A stretch of 64,000 bases of DNA from Hyphomicrobiales bacterium (GTDB lineage Bacteria > Pseudomonadota > Alphaproteobacteria > Rhizobiales > Rhizobiaceae), in assembly GCA_900470195.1 (NCBI GenBank), contig UEIJ01000001.1, positions 467,921 through 531,920 on the forward strand. Direction: 5' to 3'. The notes beneath the pieces are model-generated. The model had not been told where the DNA came from, did not search any database, and saw only the letters and a list, made by a program, of their open reading frames with translations. Positions 9,344 through 18,416 of the stretch are shown here, piece after piece. The stretch's first letter is position 1; each line of letters opens with the position of its first letter. The position numbers were made by a program, and so were the translations under genes.

Positions 9344-10276
9344 ATGGCTAGGCGACCACCTGCAATAGAGCTGCGTCACCTTAACACCTTCGTGGTCGTG
9401 GCCGAGCATGGCAGCTTCCGCAAAGCCGGGGCGGCCATCGGGCTATCGCAATCAGCGGTCAGTCGATGTATTGCTGACCTTGAGGATCAAATCGGCGCCT
9501 CGCTGTTTCACCGGCACACCTGGGGGATTTCGCTGACCCATGCAGGGCAACGGTTCCTTGGGCGGGCAAGACAAATTCTCAGAAACGTCGACGACGGAGC
9601 CGAAGATATTGCTGCCATAGGGCGTTCTGAAGACGGCTTCGTGAGGATCGGAATATTCTCATCGATTGCCTCGGGGTTTCTTGCAGAACTATTGCGTGCA
9701 TATCATCGCGCGCATCCGAGGGTTCAGGTTGAACTCATCGATGGCAATCATTCAGAGCATGTGGCGGCGATCCGCCAGTTTTCTCTTGACGTCGCCTTCC
9801 TTACCGGCACCCGCCTCTGGTCTGATTGCGACACCTCGTATTTTTGGTCTGAGCGCGTCTTTGCGGTTCTACCGGAAGATCATTCGTTAGCCGGGCGCGA
9901 CGAGGTCGATTGGACCGACCTTGTTGACGAAACTTTCGTCGTGAACGACGTGGCCCCCGGCCAAGAAATTCACGACTACCTGGTTCAGCGCTTGGCTGGT
10001 CTGGGTCAGCACCCTGAGATCACCGTCCATTTTGTCGGACGAGAGAACCTGCTCCCACTCGTGGCTCTGGGCCGCGGATTGACGGTCGTTAGCGAGGCGA
10101 TGACTGCGGCTCAGTTCCCCGGCGTGTGCTATCGGGCGATTCTCGGGGAAATCTTGCCATTTAGCGCCGTATGGTCTCCACGTAATGACAACCCGGCCTT
10201 CCGAAGGTTGCTTAGCATGGCGCGTTCTATGGCAACGTCGTGGTCTCCGGGCTCGACAGGGTCAAACGCGCAATAG
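9344..10276 (+). CDS. LysR-family transcriptional regulator
   Basis: A 310-residue regulator. The N-terminal winged helix-turn-helix spans about residues 5-65 (LRHLNTFVVVAEHGSFRKAG, LSQSAVSRCIADLEDQIGA), and the rest is a periplasmic-binding-like effector domain. The likely target would be nearby, but no divergently oriented intact gene remains beside it, only the decayed DUF2933 region, so its regulon is unclear. A strong hairpin follows the gene. Confidence 0.88.
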   Translation: MARRPPAIELRHLNTFVVVAEHGSFRKAGAAIGLSQSAVSRCIADLEDQIGASLFHRHTWGISLTHAGQRFLGRARQILRNVDDGAEDIAAIGRSEDGFVRIGIFSSIASGFLAELLRAYHRAHPRVQVELIDGNHSEHVAAIRQFSLDVAFLTGTRLWSDCDTSYFWSERVFAVLPEDHSLAGRDEVDWTDLVDETFVVNDVAPGQEIHDYLVQRLAGLGQHPEITVHFVGRENLLPLVALGRGLTVVSEAMTAAQFPGVCYRAILGEILPFSAVWSPRNDNPAFRRLLSMARSMATSWSPGSTGSNAQ

Positions 10277-10313
10277 CGCGCCCTCTCCTGAGCCTGTGTA
10301 AGATGCAGGGATT

Positions 10314-10342
10314 GGTCGGGCGGCTCAAGAAGCCGCCCGACC
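10314..10342. terminator. Perfect 12-bp stem-loop between convergent genes
   Basis: GGTCGGGCGGCT and its exact complement AGCCGCCCGACC are separated by five bases. It lies 37 bases after the LysR stop and 4 bases before the DUF305 stop on the other strand, as expected of a shared bidirectional terminator, although the T-tract is weak. Confidence 0.75.
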
Positions 10343-10346
10343 GGCG

Positions 10347-10754
10347 TTATTTGCCACGATCGGCGAGCCACTTCTTCATCATGGCGATCTCGCCTTCCTG
10401 GGCTTTGATCACGTCTTCTGCGAGCTTGCGGACCTCAGGGGCGCGACCGTACTCGAGAACGACCTTTGCCATGTCGATAGCGCCCTGATGATGGGGAACC
10501 ATGCCGCGCATGAAGTCGACATCGGCATCGCCTGAATAGTCCATCAGCATGTTCTTCTGCATGCTTTCCATGACGGCCATGTAAGCCTTGGTCGAGGGTT
10601 CGTCCGCGGCGGACATGTCCATGCCCTGCATGTTCATGCCGGGCATATTGTGCCCCTGCATAGCGCCATTGTTTTCCATCTGGGTTTGAGCGAGTGCCAG
10701 GCCCACGCTGATGGCGATTGCGCCACCTATGAAAATCGGGGTTAGCCTGTTCAT
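10347..10754 (-). CDS. DUF305 periplasmic protein (copper-resistance associated)
   Basis: A 135-residue secreted protein. The signal peptide is about residues 1-22 ([16 protein letters not shown]), followed by a Met/His-rich segment ([11 protein letters not shown]) typical of periplasmic copper binding, then the DUF305 core with [17 protein letters not shown] near residues 83-99. It is 13 bases downstream of copZ, so probably cotranscribed from the CueR-type promoter. Role in copper binding is inferred from family and context. Confidence 0.85.
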   Translation of the reverse strand: MNRLTPIFIGGAIAISVGLALAQTQMENNGAMQGHNMPGMNMQGMDMSAADEPSTKAYMAVMESMQKNMLMDYSGDADVDFMRGMVPHHQGAIDMAKVVLEYGRAPEVRKLAEDVIKAQEGEIAMMKKWLADRGK

Positions 10755-10767
10755 CGTTTCATCCTCA

Positions 10768-10962
10768 TCAGGTTGCGACCGCAGGATAGCCGGCTTCTTC
10801 CAGAACGCGCTCGATATCGGCGACGGTTGCCGCCGTCTCGACCTTGACCGTGCGAGCGGCGGGGTCCGGCTTGACCGTAGCGTTCGGGTCGACGGACTGG
10901 ATCGCCTTTGTCACCGACCTTGCGCAGCCCCCGCAGGTCATGTTTTCGATCTTGAGCAGCAT
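10768..10962 (-). CDS. copZ: Copper chaperone CopZ (heavy-metal-associated domain)
   Basis: A 64-residue ferredoxin-like HMA protein with the metal-binding loop MTCGGC at residues 8-13. It carries Cu(I) to CopA. I set the start at the ATG at 10962 because AAAGGAGA lies 8 bases upstream; an upstream in-frame ATG at 11034 lacks support and would cover the operator. It is divergent from copA with a regulatory gap holding two CueR-like boxes. Confidence 0.9.
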   Translation of the reverse strand: MLLKIENMTCGGCARSVTKAIQSVDPNATVKPDPAARTVKVETAATVADIERVLEEAGYPAVAT

Positions 10963-11003
10963 GAGAAATCTCCTTTGTTCGGCTCTCATGCTGAACAAGA
11001 TGG

Positions 11004-11027
11004 TCCTTCCAACGATGGTAAGGTCAA
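11004..11027 (-). promoter_or_regulatory. CueR-type promoter/operator for copZ
   Basis: On the minus strand TTGACCTTACCATCGTTGG followed by AAGG gives a -35 (TTGACC) overlapping a MerR-family dyad, CCTTACC/GGAAGG type. It is nearly the same as the copA box on the other strand. CueR boxes normally lie in an overlong (19-20 bp) spacer, which fits. Confidence 0.75.
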
Positions 11028-11052
11028 GGGGCACATGCTAGGATTTTTTCTA

Positions 11053-11083
11053 TTGACCTTCCTATCGTTGGAAGCCTGATCCT
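11053..11083 (+). promoter_or_regulatory. CueR-type promoter/operator for copA
   Basis: TTGACC at 11053-11058 is followed by the dyad CCTTCCTATCGTTGGAAG and, 19 bases after the -35, GATCCT as a poor -10. This is the classic layout for MerR-family activation by DNA distortion. The copA start lies 41 bases downstream. Confidence 0.78.
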
Positions 11084-11123
11084 CCTCCAGAATTTGATTC
11101 TTCGAATAAGAAAGGAAGAGGCG

Positions 11124-13628
11124 ATGAATGCCCCCGTCCGCACCAATGAGATGTCTGAAGCTGTATCGCTGCCGATAGAGGGCATGACCTGCGCGTCGTG
11201 CGTTGGCCGAGTCGAACGAGCCCTGAAGGCTGTTCCCGGTGTCGAGGCCGCATCGGTCAATCTGGCTACGGAACGCGCGAATGTCACCACCAGATCATAT
11301 GTTGACAAGGCAATTCTGATCGAGGCGATCGAGAAGGTTGGCTATTCGGTGCCGTCCCAGGCCGCAGGGCCGACCGGCCTCGTAGAGCTGTCGATCCAAG
11401 GCATGACATGCGCGTCGTGTGTCGGGCGGGTCGAGCGCGCCTTGAAAGCTGTTTCAGGGGTTACCGAGGCAGCGGTCAATCTGGCCACGGAACGGGCCAC
11501 GGTGCGCGGCGGCGCCAACATGGCTGAGTTGATCGCCGCCATCGCAGATGCCGGCTACGAGGCCGAGGTGGTGCGTGCAAATGCCGGCCCTGACCACGAG
11601 GATGCAAATGCCGAGCAAGCGGAGAGAAAGGAAGCGGAGCGGCGCGAGCTGGCCCGTGATTTCACGATGGCTGCGGCGCTTACAGCTCCAGTCTTTCTCA
11701 TGGAAATGGGATCCCATGTCATCCCAGGCGGTCATGCATTGATCGAATCGACAATCGGCATGCAATGGAGCTGGTACATCCAGTTCGTGCTGACGACCCT
11801 CGTGCTCTTCGTTCCGGGCATTCGCTTCTATGACAAGGGACTTCCAGCCCTCTGGCGGATGGCGCCCGACATGAATTCATTGGTGGCGGTCGGTTCGCTT
11901 GCTGCCTACGGCTACTCCTTGGTTGCAACCTTCGCACCGGGCTTCCTCCCGCCTGGAACGATCAACGTTTATTTCGAAGCTGCGGCAGTCATAGTCACTC
12001 TCATCCTGCTTGGCCGCTTGCTGGAAGCCCGTGCCAAAGGGCGCACGTCCGAGGCGATCAAGCGGCTGGTCGGCCTTCAGGCAAAGACTGCGCGGGTTCG
12101 CAGGGATGGCAAGACGGTCGACCTGCCGATCGGTTCGGTGATTTCCGACGACATCGTTGAGGTTCGCCCCGGCGAACGCATTCCCGTCGATGGTGAAGTG
12201 GTCGAAGGTGACAGCTATGTCGATGAGTCGATGATCACCGGAGAACCTGTTCCGGTCTCGAAGGCGATCGGTAGCGTGGTCGTGGGCGGCACTGTCAACC
12301 AGAAGGGCGCCTTCGCTTTCCGGGCGACGGCGGTCGGCGGGGATACGGTTCTGTCGCAGATCATCCGTATGGTGGAGGAGGCACAGGGTTCCAAACTTCC
12401 CATCCAGGCGCTGGTCGACAAGGTAACCATGTGGTTTGTGCCAGCGGTCTTTGTGGTAGCGGCGTTCACTTTTGCTTCCTGGCTGTATTTCGGGCCGTCG
12501 CCCGCCCTCACCTTCGCGCTGGTCAACGCTGTCGCCGTCCTGATCATCGCCTGCCCCTGCGCCATGGGTCTGGCTACGCCGACGTCCATTATGGTCGGCA
12601 CAGGCCGCGGTGCGGAGCTGGGGGTCCTCTTTCGCAAAGGCGAGGCGCTCCAGTTGCTGAAAGACGCCAGTGTGGTCGCCGTGGACAAGACGGGTACGCT
12701 AACCGAAGGAAAGCCGGCCTTGACCGATCTGGAACTTGCCGCAGGCTTCGACCGACCCGAGGTTCTGGGTACGGTGGCTGCTGTCGAGGCGAAATCGGAA
12801 CATCCAATCGCGCGGGCGATCGTGGATGCGGCCGCTGCGGAAGGCGTTCGGATGCCGGCGGTGTCTGACTTTGAATCGGTAACAGGCTTCGGTGTGAAAG
12901 CTTTGGTCGAGGGTCGGCGCGTCGAAATCGGCGCTGATCGATACATGCTCGACCTCGGTCATGACGTTGCGCAGTTTAGCGAGACGGCCGAACGTCTCGG
13001 TAACGAGGGCAAGTCGCCGCTCTATGCTGCGATAGAGGGAAAGATCGCGGCGATCATCGCAGTGGCCGACCCGATCAAGGAAACCACGCCCGCCGCAATC
13101 AAGGCGTTGCACGATCTTGGGCTGAAGGTTGCGATGATCACCGGGGACAACATGCGCACCGCCAAGGCCATCGCCGCTCAACTCGGGATCGATGACGTGG
13201 CGGCGGAGGTGTTGCCGGACGGCAAGGTTGATGCGGTTCGCCGTCTCAAGGAACAATATGGCAAGGTGGCCTTCGTCGGCGACGGAATCAACGACGCCCC
13301 GGCCTTGGCGGAGGCGGATGTAGGTCTCGCCATTGGGACGGGCACGGACATAGCAATCGAAGCCGCCGACGTCGTGCTGATGTCAGGCAGCCTGCAAGGC
13401 GTGCCCAACGCGATAGCGTTGTCGAAGGCGACCATCGGCAACATTCGACAGAACCTATTCTGGGCATTCGCTTACAATACGGCGCTCATCCCTGTGGCGG
13501 CGGGCGCGCTTTTCCCCGGATTCGGTATCCTTCTCTCGCCCGTGTTCGCGGCGGGCGCGATGGCCTTGTCGAGTGTGTTCGTGCTGGGCAATGCCCTGCG
13601 GCTTCGTCGCTTTCGGGCTGCTCATTAA
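11124..13628 (+). CDS. copA: P1B-type Cu(I)-exporting ATPase CopA
   Basis: An 834-residue inner-membrane copper exporter. Two N-terminal HMA domains each carry GMTCASC (near residues 20 and 94). The membrane metal site is [12 protein letters not shown], the phosphorylation site DKTGTLTEG, and the hinge motif [10 protein letters not shown]; eight transmembrane helices are expected. The start ATG follows AAAGGAAGAGG. An upstream in-frame ATG at 11094 would sit too close to the promoter. CueR is encoded just downstream and CopZ divergently upstream, forming a complete cue/cop module. Confidence 0.95.
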   Translation: MNAPVRTNEMSEAVSLPIEGMTCASCVGRVERALKAVPGVEAASVNLATERANVTTRSYVDKAILIEAIEKVGYSVPSQAAGPTGLVELSIQGMTCASCVGRVERALKAVSGVTEAAVNLATERATVRGGANMAELIAAIADAGYEAEVVRANAGPDHEDANAEQAERKEAERRELARDFTMAAALTAPVFLMEMGSHVIPGGHALIESTIGMQWSWYIQFVLTTLVLFVPGIRFYDKGLPALWRMAPDMNSLVAVGSLAAYGYSLVATFAPGFLPPGTINVYFEAAAVIVTLILLGRLLEARAKGRTSEAIKRLVGLQAKTARVRRDGKTVDLPIGSVISDDIVEVRPGERIPVDGEVVEGDSYVDESMITGEPVPVSKAIGSVVVGGTVNQKGAFAFRATAVGGDTVLSQIIRMVEEAQGSKLPIQALVDKVTMWFVPAVFVVAAFTFASWLYFGPSPALTFALVNAVAVLIIACPCAMGLATPTSIMVGTGRGAELGVLFRKGEALQLLKDASVVAVDKTGTLTEGKPALTDLELAAGFDRPEVLGTVAAVEAKSEHPIARAIVDAAAAEGVRMPAVSDFESVTGFGVKALVEGRRVEIGADRYMLDLGHDVAQFSETAERLGNEGKSPLYAAIEGKIAAIIAVADPIKETTPAAIKALHDLGLKVAMITGDNMRTAKAIAAQLGIDDVAAEVLPDGKVDAVRRLKEQYGKVAFVGDGINDAPALAEADVGLAIGTGTDIAIEAADVVLMSGSLQGVPNAIALSKATIGNIRQNLFWAFAYNTALIPVAAGALFPGFGILLSPVFAAGAMALSSVFVLGNALRLRRFRAAH

Positions 13629-13682
13629 TGAAGGGTGACGCCGCCTGCCAAGGACGGCGTCCACTACGAAGGGAAATCGCTC

Positions 13683-14132
13683 ATGAACATTGGACAAGCA
13701 TCCAGAGCATCCGGCGTTTCGGCCAAGATGATCCGCTACTACGAGCAGACCGGCTTGATACCACGGGCAGATCGTACAGGGTCCGGCTATCGGGACTACT
13801 CAGATACAGACGTGCATATGCTGCGTTTCATCCGTCGCGCACGCGACCTTGGCTTCTCCGTCGCTGAGATCAACGGACTTCTGGAACTGTGGCGGGACGA
13901 GTCGCGCCAGAGTGCGGAGGTCAAGCGGTTGGCCGAGGGTCATATCGCGGAACTTGAGAGAAAGATCCAAGCCTTGCAGGAAATGGCACAAACACTGAAG
14001 ATGTTGGTCAACGCCTGCCGTGGCGACCATCGCCCTCACTGTCCAATTCTCACGCGCCTGGAGACCGATGAGGAGGACGAGGATGTGTCGATTAGGCCGC
14101 GCAAAGGCGCAGTCGCGGGCATTTCCGAATGA
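13683..14132 (+). CDS. cueR: Cu(I)-responsive MerR-family regulator CueR
   Basis: A 149-residue regulator. The winged-helix DNA-binding domain starts MNIGQASRASGVSAKMIRYY, a dimerisation coiled coil spans about 75-110, and the metal loop is CRGDHRPHC near residues 112-120. The two cysteines with this spacing followed by PI are the Cu(I)/Ag(I)/Au(I) signature of CueR rather than a Zn or Hg sensor. Start ATG at 13683 follows GAAGGGAAA. It probably acts at the two boxes in the copZ-copA gap. Confidence 0.92.
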   Translation: MNIGQASRASGVSAKMIRYYEQTGLIPRADRTGSGYRDYSDTDVHMLRFIRRARDLGFSVAEINGLLELWRDESRQSAEVKRLAEGHIAELERKIQALQEMAQTLKMLVNACRGDHRPHCPILTRLETDEEDEDVSIRPRKGAVAGISE

Positions 14133-14154
14133 GTGCCGCTTTTGGGCGGCACTC
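14131..14154. terminator. Stem-loop after cueR
   Basis: GAGTGCCGC and GCGGCACTC form a perfect 9-bp stem with a TTTTGG loop, starting at the cueR stop. It probably terminates both cueR and the convergent GAPDH remnant. Confidence 0.7.
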
Positions 14155-14163
14155 GCTTGCGGG

Positions 14164-14847
14164 TTAATAGAACCGTTGCGTGACGCCGAGGGCGGTGTTG
14201 GTCCGTGCAATGGAAAACTCGGCATTCTGTGTCAGGCCAGACAATGCGCGAATGGCGTCGATCGTATCAGGAATAACGATCGCTTGATTGTCCACCATGT
14301 AGGCGTAGAAGAGCTCATCCCGCTCGGTGCGCAGCATGTCCTCCCATAGCGCGACTTCATATAGGTTGCCGAACGGCCTATCGAGGTCAGCCATCAGTTC
14401 CTTGATCGTGTTGATAGCGGTGAGGCCGTCGGCCGTTCGTACTAGAGCTATCCGGGACGACGCGCGGAATGCGTCAAGGACTTCCTCCTTCTCCGCATTT
14501 CGCGTGAGCTGCACCGACCAGTAGTGCAGATGTGCAATTGTCTCCGGCACCTTCACGGCCATGGTCACGACATCCAGATCCGGGTCGACTTTCTGGGCAT
14601 CTGGACCCTGATGGCTAGGTATCTCGGGCTCGGGAACGAGCGTATTCATTATGCCGCCAAGGTGGCTTTCCCAAGGGTCCGTTGCCCGTCTCAGCAAGGT
14701 GCCTTGAGCGCGCTTCAGAGCGGTCAGCGTTCGGACGATAGACATGGTGTTGCACGACACGACACGGGTCGCATCACGTCCGACCGCACTGGCGAAGGAG
14801 TTTTGCGCGGCAAAGGAGAAGTTGCACGCCCTTTGGAACCGACCAGC
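14164..14847 (-). pseudogene. N-terminally truncated type II GAPDH
   Basis: The readable frame runs from a TGA at 14851-14853 to the stop at 14164, about 227 residues. It begins in the middle of the family alignment (FSFAAQNSFASAVGRDATRV), just before the catalytic RVVSCNTM, and keeps the whole catalytic C-terminal half. The N-terminal NAD(P)-binding half (about 110-140 residues) is absent: the frame stops dead and the adjoining DNA is the csoR operator. A GTG at 14760 could start a 198-residue product. It is about 80% identical to the copy at 1-436 and in opposite orientation. No activity is expected without the cofactor domain. Confidence 0.75.
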
Positions 14848-14861
14848 GTTTCAAGAGTTCA

Positions 14862-14883
14862 GTACCCATACCATGTAGGGGTA
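14862..14883 (+). promoter_or_regulatory. CsoR-type operator before csoR
   Basis: GTACCCATACCATGTAGGGG followed by TA is a G/C-tract dyad (TACCC...GGGGTA) of the kind bound by CsoR/RcnR repressors. It ends 6 bases before the csoR ATG, so binding would block transcription or translation initiation (autoregulation). Confidence 0.65.
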
Positions 14884-14888
14884 TTGGC

Positions 14889-15164
14889 ATGTGCGACAAA
14901 GACAGGAGCAGTATTCTGACCTCTCTTAACCGAATTGCCGGACAGGTCCGCGGCGTCGGTCAGATGGTGGAGGATGAGCGCTATTGCATCGAAATCCTTC
15001 ATCAGCTTCATGCAGTAAAAGCCGCTCTCTCGAAGGTCGAAACTCAAGTGCTGAAGGCCCATGCGGCTTGTTGCGTTGAAGAAGCGATCATCTCGGGCAA
15101 TGCGGAGGTTCAGCGACGAAAGTTTGATGAATTGGTCGACGTTTTCGCGAAGGCCAAGCTCTAG
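14889..15164 (+). CDS. csoR: CsoR/RcnR-family metal-sensing repressor
   Basis: A 91-residue all-helical tetrameric repressor. The conserved first helix has LNRIAGQVRGVGQMVEDERYC. The Cu(I) ligands typical of CsoR are present: Cys in RYCIEIL (about residue 35) and His/Cys in LKAHAACCVEEA (about 58-65). It is preceded by its own operator-like dyad; another possible site precedes the next gene, a DUF305 membrane protein, suggesting that the repressor controls both. Cu(I) is the likely ligand from context. Confidence 0.88.
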   Translation: MCDKDRSSILTSLNRIAGQVRGVGQMVEDERYCIEILHQLHAVKAALSKVETQVLKAHAACCVEEAIISGNAEVQRRKFDELVDVFAKAKL

Positions 15165-15235
15165 GCGTGCAAGCGATTTACGGGTTCGGAGTAAGCACGC
15201 CGGGCCATATCGCATGACAACGTCAAAGTGATTGA

Positions 15236-15256
15236 GCGTACCCCGGTACTATACAT
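15236..15256 (+). promoter_or_regulatory. Possible second CsoR site / promoter region
   Basis: GCGTACCCCGGTACTATACA lies 17 bases before the start of the DUF305 gene. It shares the GTACCCC half-site with the csoR operator and has TATACA as a possible -10 element. Imperfect dyad; assignment tentative. Confidence 0.4.
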
Positions 15257-15272
15257 GCAAAAGGAGACACCG

Positions 15273-15761
15273 ATGTCAGAAATCCATCAAGCGCATGGCG
15301 GTCACTCCGATGGTTCCCACGGCCGACCATATCTCATGTTTTGGATCAATATGATCCTGGGTCTCATCGTTATGTATGTCGTGATGTTCTCGATGATCGA
15401 CGGTTGGGGTGATTTTCGCAACAACTTCAATATGTTCTACATGGCCATCACCATGTGGGCTCCAATGGGTATCTTCATGCTGGCAACAATGCCCGGCATG
15501 TTTCGCCACCGCAGCGTGAATATAGTACTCTACCTCCTTTTCGTTTTGCTAACCGCCGGTTCGTTCTGGGCCACGCGGAGTCAGGCGCTGATCGACGATC
15601 GGCAATTCGTCGACTCGATGATTCCCCACCATTCGGGAGCAATCCTGATGTGTCGGGAAGCGGACCTTCGCGATGCCGAACTGAAAACTTTGTGCGAGTC
15701 GATCACAAAGGCGCAACGCGAGGAGATTCAGCAAATGGAGCAAATTAGGCAGCGTCTATAG
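15273..15761 (+). CDS. DUF305 membrane protein
   Basis: A 162-residue protein. A His-rich N-terminus (HQAHGGHSDGSHG) is followed by three membrane helices (about residues 22-45, 53-75, 83-103) and a C-terminal DUF305 domain with DSMIPHHSGAILMCREA. Start ATG at 15273 follows AAAAGGAGA; an upstream in-frame start lacks a ribosome site. With csoR and the cop genes it suggests copper handling at the inner membrane/periplasm. The 176 bases to the next gene (15762-15937) hold nothing recognisable and may mark the junction between the copper cargo and the conjugation region. Confidence 0.8.
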   Translation: MSEIHQAHGGHSDGSHGRPYLMFWINMILGLIVMYVVMFSMIDGWGDFRNNFNMFYMAITMWAPMGIFMLATMPGMFRHRSVNIVLYLLFVLLTAGSFWATRSQALIDDRQFVDSMIPHHSGAILMCREADLRDAELKTLCESITKAQREEIQQMEQIRQRL

Positions 15762-15937
15762 CTCGTAACTCGAAGATTGGAGACTTTGCCGCTCGCCCGG
15801 GTCTGCCAATGTTTGCCACCTGTTGGCCGCGCCGGATGAGATTCCCCTAAGTTGCGGTGCAGTCTCCGCCATGCGGCCTTTGGCGGCGCTCTGCTTTCCG
15901 AGTTGAGCGAAGGAAGGCCGGGGATGCTTCTCGATCG

Positions 15938-16222
15938 CTATTCACTTTCGGTCAAGTTTGGCTTAGCACCTCCCTCGGGCCGGGCCGAAGCCGCCACGCG
16001 GCTCTTCCCGCCGAGCTTCGATTTGCGGCTGCGCCAACCGCGATCCGAGCGTAGGAATGCTTCCAGCATATGCGGAATCAGCGTGGCAGCATCGACCTCG
16101 CCATAGAGGCGACCGTATTCGGCGGCATAGAGGTCGAGTTCTTCTTTCAGCGGCTCTGGCATTGGCACGGTTATGCGCACAATGCCGAGCTTGGGCAGCG
16201 GGCCGAGCTTGAGATTGCTCAT
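15938..16222 (-). CDS. DUF2274 protein, end of trb operon
   Basis: A 94-residue protein with the DUF2274 core (IVRITVPMPEPLKEELDLYA, then LIPHMLEAFLRSDRGW). The ribbon-helix-helix-like beginning suggests DNA binding. It characteristically follows trbI in alphaproteobacterial ICEs, and here its start shares a base with the trbI stop. Possibly a regulator of the operon; no experimental role known to me. Confidence 0.8.
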   Translation of the reverse strand: MSNLKLGPLPKLGIVRITVPMPEPLKEELDLYAAEYGRLYGEVDAATLIPHMLEAFLRSDRGWRSRKSKLGGKSRVAASARPEGGAKPNLTESE

Positions 16223-17397
16223 CAGTGGGCTCCGTAAGGTTCGAGGACAAGGTCGCGGGCAACGATGACCCTGACCGGGAAGCCTGGTCGGATGGTCAGC
16301 GTGGGGGCGACCTGCAATTGGCGCTGCACGATCTGCTGCCCAGCCTGGTTCACCGTATCCTGCGCTCCGTCGCGGATGGCGCGGATCAGACGATCTTCAT
16401 CGCTTGTCGCCAACTCCGCGCCGACGGCGAGAAGCGTCGAGAGGCCCGCGGCCTTCATCAGGTCCCACCAGTGGTAGTCGACGCCGTCTTCAAGACCGGC
16501 ATAGCCCGATGCATCGGCGCCACGCTGGCGCTCCAGCACGATCGAGCGGCCGTTTGGAAGAATGAGACGATTCCACACCAAGAGGACGCGGCGCTGCCCG
16601 AACGTCACGCCTGCATCGTATTCGCCGATCAGGCGGCTTCCCTGCGGAATGAGGAGGAGCGCGCCGGTCGGGCTGTCATAGACGTTCTGCGTTACCTGGG
16701 CGGTGATCTGTCCGGGCAGATCCGAACGGATGCCGGTTATCAGCGCGGCCGGGATCACTGCGCCGGCCTGAAGAATATAGGGCGACGCCGGCGCCATGAC
16801 GCGATCCGGCGCGACGGTGCGGCGGTCCACCTCGGCGTTGAGGAAGGCCGTGTGCCGATCCTGCGCACCGGCGCCCGTCAGCCCGGCCATGCTGGGAACC
16901 GTGGGGATCGAGGGCGAGGCCGTGGTCTGGCCCGCCCTGATCTGGAAGAATATCTCGCTGGTGCGGGCGGCTTCCATCTCGGCGAGGCGGCGCTGCTCCT
17001 CGGGGTCGGTTGCGGGAACCGGCATGGGGGTAGCCGGGATCGGCTGACCTTCCTCGCGGGCGCGCAGCACGGGTCCACCGAGATCGCCCGGCAATGGCGG
17101 GCCGAGGACCGGCACGTCACCGTAGCTGCCGGGCAAACCCTGCAATCCGTCCGCCGTCTGACGGCGATCGGTCGAAATCAGCTCCTCGGGATTGCCGCCG
17201 CGTTCGACGACCTGAAGCGCGTAGATCAACGCTCCGCCGATGCCAATGCCGGCGACCAGGCCAGCGCCCATCAGAACTTTGCGCGAAATGCGCGTAACGC
17301 GCGGCGCGTCGGCGCGCAGGCGCATAGACCCTGCCGTTTGCCCTGCCGCTCCGGCCGGTTCAATCCCTTCCTCCTTCCGGTCATCATTCCCGCTCAT
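16222..17397 (-). CDS. trbI: Conjugal transfer protein TrbI (VirB10-like)
   Basis: A 391-residue scaffold spanning inner and outer membranes of the type IV secretion channel. A short cytoplasmic tail, one transmembrane helix (about residues 47-65), a Pro-rich periplasmic linker (about 90-160) and the C-terminal beta-barrel domain (about 190-385; AGAVIPAALITGIRSDLPGQ) are in the usual order. The start overlaps the trbG stop (ATGA). The frame continues far upstream, but homology begins at MSGNDDRKEE. Confidence 0.93.
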   Translation of the reverse strand: MSGNDDRKEEGIEPAGAAGQTAGSMRLRADAPRVTRISRKVLMGAGLVAGIGIGGALIYALQVVERGGNPEELISTDRRQTADGLQGLPGSYGDVPVLGPPLPGDLGGPVLRAREEGQPIPATPMPVPATDPEEQRRLAEMEAARTSEIFFQIRAGQTTASPSIPTVPSMAGLTGAGAQDRHTAFLNAEVDRRTVAPDRVMAPASPYILQAGAVIPAALITGIRSDLPGQITAQVTQNVYDSPTGALLLIPQGSRLIGEYDAGVTFGQRRVLLVWNRLILPNGRSIVLERQRGADASGYAGLEDGVDYHWWDLMKAAGLSTLLAVGAELATSDEDRLIRAIRDGAQDTVNQAGQQIVQRQLQVAPTLTIRPGFPVRVIVARDLVLEPYGAH

Positions 17398-18416
17398 GAC
17401 GGCGCTCCCACGATCTTGGTGGTTCGGCCGGAAGCGGCCGCGGCGGTTTGTCCGGGCTGGACGCGCACGATGCGGACGGTCTCTTGCTGCTTGCCCGAGC
17501 CAAGACGCAGCTCGGCCGCGCCGAACAGCCGATCGACGATGAGCACGTTCTGGTGGATGCGGCTGTTGACGATCTCCGGTTCGCCGCCCGAACCGATGAC
17601 GAACAGCGGCGGCATCTCGCCCTGGACGATGCCGCGCGGGAACACCACGTAAACGCGGCGGCCGTCGTCGAAGACGGTAATCGGGCGCCAGGGCGGATTG
17701 CCGCCGGTGAGACCGTAGCGATAATTGCGGGCGGATTCGGCCGGTATGATCGGCGTGGCCGGCGCGGTGACGCGCTGGCTCGCCGGAGGCGCGGGATAGG
17801 CCCAGGCGACTGCCGGCATCCACGTCTCTTCGTTCGCGCGCAGCTCGACGAGGTAGGTGCGGCGATCGGTGGTGATAACGAGGTTGGTCGAAATGCCGGC
17901 GCGGGTCGGCTTGACGAGCACATGGACGCGGCGCGTCGTGCCGGAGCCGCTTTCGGTGTCGCCGATAATCCACCTTGTCGTATCGCCCGCCGCGATCGGA
18001 CCGGCGCCGGTCAGGCTTTCGCCGGGTTCGAGCGCAATGGTCGTGATCTGGCCGACGGCGGCATAGACCTGAAACAGCGCACCTTCCGACCAGGGATAGA
18101 TCTGGATCGCGTTATAGTAACCCTCCCGGCGCGGCTCGACGCGAGCTGCCGCATTGGCGTTAGCAACACGGCCCTCCGGGGTGGTGGCAGCCGTGCCGCC
18201 GCGTGCGACGGTCCAGCCTGGCGGCGTGTGTAGCGGCCGGGGCGTGCTGTCGGTCACGGCCGTCCGGACGACTGGAAGCGCCGGCACGTCGGCATCGTAA
18301 CTGAACTGCGGCGTGCGGTTGGTGGCGCAGCCGGCGAGCATCGTGGTGGCCAGCAAAGCCGCCGAGACGGATTTACGGAAAGCCGTGAGTCCGGTTTTGT
18401 GGGGATTGCGGATCAT
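17394..18416 (-). CDS. trbG: Conjugal transfer protein TrbG (VirB9-like lipoprotein)
   Basis: A 340-residue outer-membrane core component. The N-terminal lipoprotein signal ends LLATTMLAGCATN (lipid Cys near residue 31). The C-terminal VirB9 domain (PAWRPITVFDDGRRVYVVFP-like region, about 240-335) binds TrbI. The start overlaps the trbF stop by four bases. Confidence 0.92.
   Translation of the reverse strand: MIRNPHKTGLTAFRKSVSAALLATTMLAGCATNRTPQFSYDADVPALPVVRTAVTDSTPRPLHTPPGWTVARGGTAATTPEGRVANANAAARVEPRREGYYNAIQIYPWSEGALFQVYAAVGQITTIALEPGESLTGAGPIAAGDTTRWIIGDTESGSGTTRRVHVLVKPTRAGISTNLVITTDRRTYLVELRANEETWMPAVAWAYPAPPASQRVTAPATPIIPAESARNYRYGLTGGNPPWRPITVFDDGRRVYVVFPRGIVQGEMPPLFVIGSGGEPEIVNSRIHQNVLIVDRLFGAAELRLGSGKQQETVRIVRVQPGQTAAAASGRTTKIVGAPS

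Noticed and set aside
8357..9409. Additional small genes between the phosphorylase and LysR genes
   Set aside because: Open frames in all directions here are short and lack ribosome sites; the only recognisable pieces are the cusA and DUF2933 remnants.
15762..15937. Left attachment site of the ICE at the cargo/trb junction
   Set aside because: No copy of the right-end tRNA 20-mer or flanking repeat was found there by eye; the left end is probably outside the window.
16222..17973. A 583-residue TrbI with extended N-terminus
   Set aside because: The extra N-terminal part is antisense-like Arg-rich and overlaps trbG; family homology starts at 17397.
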